Shown: piece by piece, positions 58,852-64,000 of the stretch
Position numbering within the stretch: the first letter of the stretch is position 1
Layout: each line of letters starts with the position of its first letter
Assembly: GCA_018368455.1 (NCBI GenBank)
Contig: JAGZEG010000002.1
Coordinates: 210,418 to 274,417 of the forward strand
Direction: 5' to 3'
Source of the DNA: Coriobacteriia bacterium
GTDB lineage: Bacteria > Actinomycetota > Coriobacteriia > Coriobacteriales > UMGS124
DNA length: 64,000 bases
Notes under the pieces: generated by a model
What the model saw: the letters and a program-made list of their open reading frames with translations, nothing else
Databases searched by the model: none
What the model was told of the DNA's origin: nothing
Program-made: the position numbers and the translations under genes

Positions 58852-58992
58852 CCGGCCAGAAACCTGGCTCGTGAATATCCCCCATGGCAGGATCCGCGCC
58901 GCAAACACTCGCTAGCGGGACGCGACCTGGGCCTTTGCCGGGCCCCTTGCGCTATCGGGAATGCGGCCCATACACAGCTCGCGCTTCTGTCC
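58852..58992. repeat. Imperfect palindrome, family GGCCAGRA, locus C
   Basis: GGCCAGAAACCTGGCTCGTG followed by AATATCCC (58854 on) is inverted relative to CATACACAGCTCGCGCTTCT and GTCC (58969-58992). It lies in the 460-nt gap between the M42 peptidase and the importer operon. Confidence 0.55.
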
Positions 58993-59217
58993 AAAAAAAG
59001 CCGCCTCGCCGGCACAAAGTCCCTCCCCTCTTTGTTTCCGAACGGTCACGAGATACCGCATACGAATCGCTTTCCACTGCTCGCCGCTTTATCATGGGAT
59101 AGTACGTATTGTGGGGTTAAGCTGGGCTTACCTTGCCATCTTGCCCGTGAGGTCGCTTGACCGCAGCACGATATACCCCACGCAATGGCATCTGTTCGCC
59201 ACAGGGAGGAGACAACC

Positions 59218-60789
59218 ATGGATCAGCTCCAGCTCAGCCGCCGGTCGTTCGTCAAGGCGTCTGCGAGCCTGGCCGCCCTCGGCCTGCTTGCCCCGCTAGC
59301 CAACCTCGGCGTCACGACCGCTCACGCCGACGAGGGCGGCACGCGCCTCGTCCTGGGTCGCTCGGTCGACTCGGACAACCTCGACCCGGTGACCTGCATC
59401 GGCAACCAGAACATCTTCGTGTTCAACCTCATCGTCGAGGGCCTCGTCAAGACGTCTGACGACGGCAAGTCCATCGAGCCGTGCCTGGCCGAGAGCTGGG
59501 AGGTCTCCGACGACAGCAAGACGTACACGTTCAAGCTGAAGGAGGGCCTGAAGTTCTCCGACGGCTCCGACGTCACGGCTGCCGACTGGCAGTGGACGTT
59601 CGACCGCGCCATGCAGTCGCCCGACTCGCACTGGTACTCCTGCGTCGAGAACCTCGAGAAGGTCGAGTGCCCCGACGACACCACGGTCATCGTGACGACG
59701 AAGGAGGCCGCCGCCTCGACGCTGGCCAACCTCTCCATCTTCGAGATCGGCGTGCAGTCCAAGGCCTACTTCGACCAGGTGGGCGCCGACAAGTACGTCG
59801 ACGGCCCCATCGGCACCGGCCCCTTCAAGCTCGTCGAGTGGAAGAAGGGCGAGTACATCACGTTCCAGGCCAACGAGAACTATCGCGAGTCCGGCCTGCC
59901 GCTGGCCAAGGAAATCGAGCTCAAGGTCGTCGGCGACGACAACGCCCGCCTCATCCAGCTCCAGGGCGGCGACATCGACATCGCCGAGAACATCCCGTTC
60001 TCCACGATGGCCCAGCTCGCCAACGACCCGAGCGTCACGCCGCACCCCGACGCGTCCACGATGGTCTACTGGCTGTCGCTCAACACGAAGAACGAGTACC
60101 TGTCCAACGAGAAGGTGCGCCAGGCCCTGTTCAAGGCCACCGACGCCCAGCAGATCGTCGACATGGTCTCCTATGGCTACGCCCAGACGGCCGGCACGGT
60201 CATCTCGCCGAGCTCCGAGTACTGCGACACGTCGCTGCAGGCCCCGAAGGCCGACATCGAGGCCGCGAAGAAGCTGCTCGAGGAGGCCGGCTATCCCGGC
60301 GGCGGCTTCTCGCTGCGCCTGCTGATGCGCGGTGGCAACGCCACGAACGAGCAGATCTCCGTCGTCCTGCAGTCCCAGTGGAGCCAGATCGGCGTCACTC
60401 TGCAGATCGACTCGCGCGAGGCCACGGCCTACAGCGCCGCCCGTCAGGAGATGGATCTCGACCTCATCATCTCCGGCTGGTCGGACGACGTGCCCGATCC
60501 CACGTCGCTCATGCAGTTCATCTTCGACTTCGACACGAACTGCGGCTACTACTCGAACTTCGAGCAGCCTGAGGACATGCAGCAGCTCAACGACCAGGCC
60601 ACGATCGAGCTTGACGTCGAGAAGCGCAAGGACCTCTACAAGCAGATCCAGCAGGGCTTCGCTGCTCAGGGCATCTACATCCCGCTCATGACGATCCCGT
60701 GGCAGAACTGCATCCGCAAGGAGGTCACCGGCTTCGTTCAGACGCCGCTGGGCAACTACCGCTTCGAGAACCTTACGAAGACCGCGTAG
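59218..60789 (+). CDS. Oligopeptide/dipeptide-type ABC substrate-binding protein
   Basis: The 523-residue family 5 binding protein has a twin-arginine signal (SRRSFVKASASLAALGLLAP) instead of the lipobox usual for Gram-positive-type members. Hallmarks are EGLVKTSDDGKSIEPCLAESWEVSDDSKTYTFKLKEGLKFSDG and GTGPFKLVEWKKGEYITFQANENY. Tat export suggests it folds in the cytoplasm. RBS GGGAGGAG. The permease genes follow after a 243-nt gap containing hairpins. The ligand cannot be told; the creatininase neighbours suggest a peptide-like amide. Confidence 0.9.
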   Translation: MDQLQLSRRSFVKASASLAALGLLAPLANLGVTTAHADEGGTRLVLGRSVDSDNLDPVTCIGNQNIFVFNLIVEGLVKTSDDGKSIEPCLAESWEVSDDSKTYTFKLKEGLKFSDGSDVTAADWQWTFDRAMQSPDSHWYSCVENLEKVECPDDTTVIVTTKEAAASTLANLSIFEIGVQSKAYFDQVGADKYVDGPIGTGPFKLVEWKKGEYITFQANENYRESGLPLAKEIELKVVGDDNARLIQLQGGDIDIAENIPFSTMAQLANDPSVTPHPDASTMVYWLSLNTKNEYLSNEKVRQALFKATDAQQIVDMVSYGYAQTAGTVISPSSEYCDTSLQAPKADIEAAKKLLEEAGYPGGGFSLRLLMRGGNATNEQISVVLQSQWSQIGVTLQIDSREATAYSAARQEMDLDLIISGWSDDVPDPTSLMQFIFDFDTNCGYYSNFEQPEDMQQLNDQATIELDVEKRKDLYKQIQQGFAAQGIYIPLMTIPWQNCIRKEVTGFVQTPLGNYRFENLTKTA

Positions 60790-60847
60790 ACAATCATCCA
60801 ATGACACCATGCTGGGCGGCCGGGCCGTTTAGCATAAGGTAGACATC

Positions 60848-60886
60848 GGGGGCCGCAGTTCGACGATCCTGTCGTGCCGCGGCCCC
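60848..60886 (+). other. Intercistronic hairpin within the importer operon
   Basis: GGGGGCCGC pairs with GCGGCCCC around a loop, with no U-tract. It lies in a 243-nt gap between the binding-protein gene and the permease genes, where stabilising hairpins often uncouple expression levels. A further GC-rich hairpin (GGCCCCGCGGGGCC) lies near 60987-61003. Confidence 0.55.
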
Positions 60887-61032
60887 TCAGCTGTCCCAAG
60901 GCACAGACGTGCGGCGGGGCAGTTTGGTATCGTAGGGAGGCAGGGTGGCCCCAAGGGGAGGGCGGCTCTGCCTCGAAGTCGCAGGTATGGCCCCGCGGGG
61001 CCAGGACAGGCATCAAGGAAGGGAGGGATGAC

Positions 61033-61986
61033 GTGGAGACGCTTCGCTACGTTCTCAAGCGCGTGCTGCAGATGATTCCGGTGCTTGCCATTTCTATCAT
61101 CGCGATATTTCTGCTGATGCGCCTGCTGCCCGGCGATGCAGCCCTGGCCACGCTCGGCGACAAGATCGAGCCGCGGGTCTATGAGGCCCTCAAGGAGCAG
61201 ATGGGTCTCAACGAGTCTCTGTTCACCCAGTTCACGATCTATATCTCGAACATGTTCCAGGGCGACCTGGGCTCCTCGACCATCTACAAGGTCCCGGTGA
61301 CGGAGCTGCTGGCCAATCGCATGCTCGTGACGGTGTGCCTGGCACTCACGGCCACGGTCATGACCGTCCTCATCGCGCTGCCGCTGGGCTATCTGGCCGG
61401 CGCCAAGAAGGACAAGCTGCCCGACGTCGTCGTGCGCTTCATTGCGCTGTTCGGCCTTGCAGCGCCCTCGTTCTGGATCGGCCTCATGGTGCTCATCATC
61501 TTCGGCGTGGGCCTTGGCTGGTTCCCCACGTCGGGCTGGGGCAAGACGTGGCCCGAGCACATCTGGTCGCTCATTCTGCCGGGATTCACGCTCGCGTTCG
61601 GCTCGGCCGCCATCCTCATCCGCAACGTGCGCAACAACGTCGTTGACGCCCGCATGGCGGACTACGTGGACTTCGGCCGCTCCAAGGGCCTGCGCCCCTG
61701 GGTCATCTCGACGGGCTACGTGCTGCGCAACGCCCTCATCCCCACGGCAACGCTGCTGGCCATGCGCATCGTGGGCATGCTGTCGGGCTCGGTCATCATC
61801 GAGAACATCTTCGGCCTGCCGGGCATCGGCGCCCTGCTGGTGCAGGCGGTCACGGGCCGCGACTACGCCGTCGTGCAGGGATGCGTGCTCGTATTCGTCA
61901 TCATCACGCTCGTCGTGAACCTGCTGACGGACATCCTGTACTCCGTGCTCGACCACCGCATCAAGCTGGGAGGTGATGAGGCATGA
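61033..61986 (+). CDS. Peptide-type ABC transporter permease, DppB/OppB-like
   Basis: The 317-residue protein has six membrane helices, with RLLPGDAALATLG near the N-terminus. The EAA loop region (ADYVDFGRSKGLRPWVISTGYVLRNALIP) is in the expected place. It starts at GTG behind GGGAGGG; an ATG just upstream is out of frame. It overlaps the next permease by 4 nt. Confidence 0.93.
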   Translation: METLRYVLKRVLQMIPVLAISIIAIFLLMRLLPGDAALATLGDKIEPRVYEALKEQMGLNESLFTQFTIYISNMFQGDLGSSTIYKVPVTELLANRMLVTVCLALTATVMTVLIALPLGYLAGAKKDKLPDVVVRFIALFGLAAPSFWIGLMVLIIFGVGLGWFPTSGWGKTWPEHIWSLILPGFTLAFGSAAILIRNVRNNVVDARMADYVDFGRSKGLRPWVISTGYVLRNALIPTATLLAMRIVGMLSGSVIIENIFGLPGIGALLVQAVTGRDYAVVQGCVLVFVIITLVVNLLTDILYSVLDHRIKLGGDEA

Positions 61987-62873
61987 GCTCGCAGCAGACT
62001 CCCGCTATCACGGCCGAGGCTCCCAAGCCCGCCAAGGCATCCAAGACCGGCAAGCGCAAGGTCGCTCTCTGGCGCCGCAGCCCCAGCCTGATCGTCGGCG
62101 CCGCCATCGTCCTGCTCGCCTGCGTCGTGGCCGCGTTCCCGCAGCTGTTCACCTCTCAGAACCCGCTGCAGATCAACCCGGCCGCCATGCTGCAGCCCCC
62201 GAGCGCCGAGCATCTGTTCGGCACGGACAACTTCGGCTACGACGTGTTCACGCGCGTCATCTACGCCACGCGCCTCGACCTGCTCATCGGCGTGGGCTCC
62301 GTGGCGCTGCCGTTCGTTCTCGGCTCGCTGCTCGGCCTGCTTGCCGGCTACTACGGCGGCAAGTTCGACACGTTCATCATGCGCGTGCTCGACATCTTCA
62401 TGGCGTTCCCGTTCATGGTTCTGGCCATCGCCATCGTCGCCATCCTGGGCAACGGCGTGTCCAACCTGCTCATCGCCATGTGGATCGTCAGCTGGCCGCC
62501 CTACACGCGTCTTGTGCGCTCCGAGGTGCTCGTCGCCAAGAACTCCGAGTACGTGCAGGCCGCCAAGACGCTGGGCTACTCCGACGCGACGATCATCTTC
62601 CGTCACATCCTGCCCAACGTCATCTCGAGCTCCGTCGTGTACGGCGCCTCCGACATCGTCATGTGCATCATGACGGCCGCGTCGCTGAGCTTCCTGGGCA
62701 TGGGCGTGCCCGCGCCGACGCCCGAGTGGGGTGCCATCATCAGCGCAGGCAAGGGCTTCATCTCGACGGCCTGGTGGATCACCGCGCTGCCCGGCCTCGT
62801 CATGGTCGTCGTGGGACTGGGCTTCTCTCTGCTCGGCGACGGCCTCAACGACCTGCTGCGAACGAAAGACTAG
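61983..62873 (+). CDS. Peptide-type ABC transporter permease, DppC/OppC-like
   Basis: The 296-residue second permease has a soluble basic N-terminal part, a membrane helix at about 37-57, the family motif LFGTDNFGYDVFTRVIYATR, and the EAA segment KNSEYVQAAKTLGYSDATIIFRHILPN. It starts within the end of the DppB gene (ATGA). Confidence 0.93.
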   Translation: MSSQQTPAITAEAPKPAKASKTGKRKVALWRRSPSLIVGAAIVLLACVVAAFPQLFTSQNPLQINPAAMLQPPSAEHLFGTDNFGYDVFTRVIYATRLDLLIGVGSVALPFVLGSLLGLLAGYYGGKFDTFIMRVLDIFMAFPFMVLAIAIVAILGNGVSNLLIAMWIVSWPPYTRLVRSEVLVAKNSEYVQAAKTLGYSDATIIFRHILPNVISSSVVYGASDIVMCIMTAASLSFLGMGVPAPTPEWGAIISAGKGFISTAWWITALPGLVMVVVGLGFSLLGDGLNDLLRTKD

Positions 62874-62885
62874 GAGGTGGCGACG

Positions 62886-63980
62886 ATGACCAACGAACCC
62901 AAGAGCCCCATCCTCGAGGTCTCCCACCTCTCTATGCACTACGTGTCCCGCAGCGAGACCGTGCGCGCCGTGGAAGACGTCACATTCTCCATCGGGCAGG
63001 GCGAGACGTTCGGACTCGTCGGTGAGTCGGGCTGCGGCAAGTCGACGACGGCCCGCACGCTCATCCGCCTCATCCCCGAGACGGGGCGCATCGTCAGCGG
63101 CTCCATCTCGTACAAGGGCCGCGACGTCGCCAAGATGTCCCAGCGCGAGCTGCGCGAGATCCGCGGGCAAGAGATCGGCATGATCTTCCAGGACCCGATG
63201 ACGTCGCTCAACCCGGTGACGCCCGTGCGCAAGCAGTTCTACGAGACGCTGCGCATGCAAGGCATGAACAAGCAGCAGATGCACGACCGCGCCGTCGAGC
63301 TGCTCAGGCTCGTGGGCATCCCCGAGCCTGAGGCTCGTCTGGCGACGTACGTGCACGAGCTGTCAGGCGGCATGCGCCAGCGCGTCATGATCGCCATCGC
63401 CCTGGCGTCCAACCCGAAGCTGCTGCTGGCCGACGAGCCGACGACGGCCCTGGACGTGACGATCCAGAACCAGATCATCTGCCTGCTGAACGACCTGCGC
63501 GCACAGCTGGGCATGAGCATCCTGCTCGTGACGCACGACCTGGGCGTCGTCAACGAGATGTGCGACCACGTGGCCGTCATGTACGCCGGCTACATCGTGG
63601 AGCAATCCGACACGCGCAGCCTGCTGCACGACCCGCACCACCCCTACACGTTCGGTCTCATCCGCTCGCTGCCCTCCGAACGCGACACGCGCGCGCGACT
63701 CGACCCCATTCCCGGCATGCCGCCGAATCTGTCGCGCGTCATCGAGGGCTGCCCGTTTGCGCCGCGCTGCCCGTTTGCCACGAAGGCGTGCCATGCGGTG
63801 CTGCCCGAGATGGACGACCTCAGCGGCAGGTCCAGCCACCTCGTGCGCTGCCATCACGCCGATCCGGCCGACCGCTCTCGCGTCACGAGCGACGCCGCGA
63901 AGAAGTGGCTGGGCGAGCACGGTCTGTCAACGGAGAAGGACGAGCTCGATGCCCCCGTCCTCGAGGGAGGTGTCGCATGA
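62886..63980 (+). CDS. Peptide-type ABC transporter ATPase, DppD/OppD-like
   Basis: The 364-residue ATPase has Walker A GESGCGKST, Q-loop IFQDPMTSLNP, signature LSGGMRQR, Walker B LLLADEPTTALD, and the family C-terminal Cys motif CPFAPRCPFATKAC. The start is the ATG behind AGGAGGTGG; a GTG 9 nt upstream overlaps that site. Its stop overlaps the next ATG, which begins the partner ATPase. Confidence 0.94.
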   Translation: MTNEPKSPILEVSHLSMHYVSRSETVRAVEDVTFSIGQGETFGLVGESGCGKSTTARTLIRLIPETGRIVSGSISYKGRDVAKMSQRELREIRGQEIGMIFQDPMTSLNPVTPVRKQFYETLRMQGMNKQQMHDRAVELLRLVGIPEPEARLATYVHELSGGMRQRVMIAIALASNPKLLLADEPTTALDVTIQNQIICLLNDLRAQLGMSILLVTHDLGVVNEMCDHVAVMYAGYIVEQSDTRSLLHDPHHPYTFGLIRSLPSERDTRARLDPIPGMPPNLSRVIEGCPFAPRCPFATKACHAVLPEMDDLSGRSSHLVRCHHADPADRSRVTSDAAKKWLGEHGLSTEKDELDAPVLEGGVA

Positions 63981-64000
63981 GCGATCAGAAGAAGACAGGC
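63977..64000 (+). CDS. Start of the partner ATPase gene (partial, cut by the window end)
   Basis: An ATG overlaps the DppD stop (ATGA), preceded by GAGGGAGG. Only MSDQKKTG is visible. By position it is presumably the DppF/OppF-like second ATPase; this is inferred from operon order. Confidence 0.6.

Overview
The window is GC-rich chromosomal DNA (roughly two-thirds G+C, with short AT-rich islands). It most likely comes from an anaerobic actinomycete of the class Coriobacteriia, probably Eggerthellaceae. The evidence for this is the set of Tat-exported flavin reductases, the membrane-spanning LuxR regulators paired with reductase genes, a multihaem/molybdopterin respiratory pair, and an Actinobacteria-type pkn/fha/pstP/ftsW/pbp cluster. 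There is no prophage, integrase, rRNA or CRISPR array. The genus is inference.

Layout. 1-5.8 kb: tRNA-Arg, a small alarmone synthetase, a MerR-like regulator and a DUF4230 membrane-protein gene that share a palindromic operator, two copies of a 202-nt palindromic repeat flanking that block, serS, and a small acidic membrane protein. 5.8-10.2 kb: a secreted molybdopterin protein and a trihaem cytochrome/molybdopterin protein, divergent from a membrane LuxR regulator. 10.2-12.1 kb: a DUF3791-DUF3990-DUF3791 toxin-antitoxin-like triad and a lipoprotein. 12.1-15.2 kb: a copA-copZ-csoR copper operon with a CsoR-type promoter. 15.6-19.7 kb: a MarR regulator and a heterodimeric ABC exporter. 19.7-25.8 kb: an unusual operon of a GlpA-like dehydrogenase with a BFD iron-sulfur tail, a FAD oxidoreductase fused to DUF1667, a Tat-exported binding protein ending in about 110 Gly/Asn/Ser residues, and a TiaS-like DDT-motif protein translationally coupled to it. 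26.1-27.6 kb: an aldehyde dehydrogenase.

27.7-31.3 kb: a second membrane LuxR divergent from a Tat flavoprotein reductase. 31.4-33.8 kb: cyanase preceded by an overlapping 27-codon leader ORF, a HAD phosphatase, a GC-rich tandem repeat tract, a large palindrome and tRNA-Leu. 33.9-45.8 kb: a membrane-anchored protein of unknown function and the growth and cell-wall signalling cluster (non-RD kinase, FhaA-like, FhaB-like, PP2C phosphatase, an FtsW::penicillin-binding-protein fusion, and a PASTA kinase). 45.9-52.8 kb: a Tat-exported protein, a second flavoprotein, an S41-like protein without an obvious catalytic serine, and a MATE transporter. 53.2-64 kb: a third Tat flavoprotein whose 3' end looks frameshifted, three tandem creatininase-family paralogues, an M42 peptidase and a dpp/opp-type ABC importer that runs off the window.

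How it fits together. The flavoproteins, the cytochrome and their LuxR partners look like an inducible system for anaerobic respiration with alternative organic acceptors. The last 10 kb look like an uptake-and-hydrolysis locus for a peptide-like or cyclic amide substrate beside one such reductase; that role is inference. The intergenic DNA carries several families of long imperfect palindromes, which is the least explained aspect of the window.
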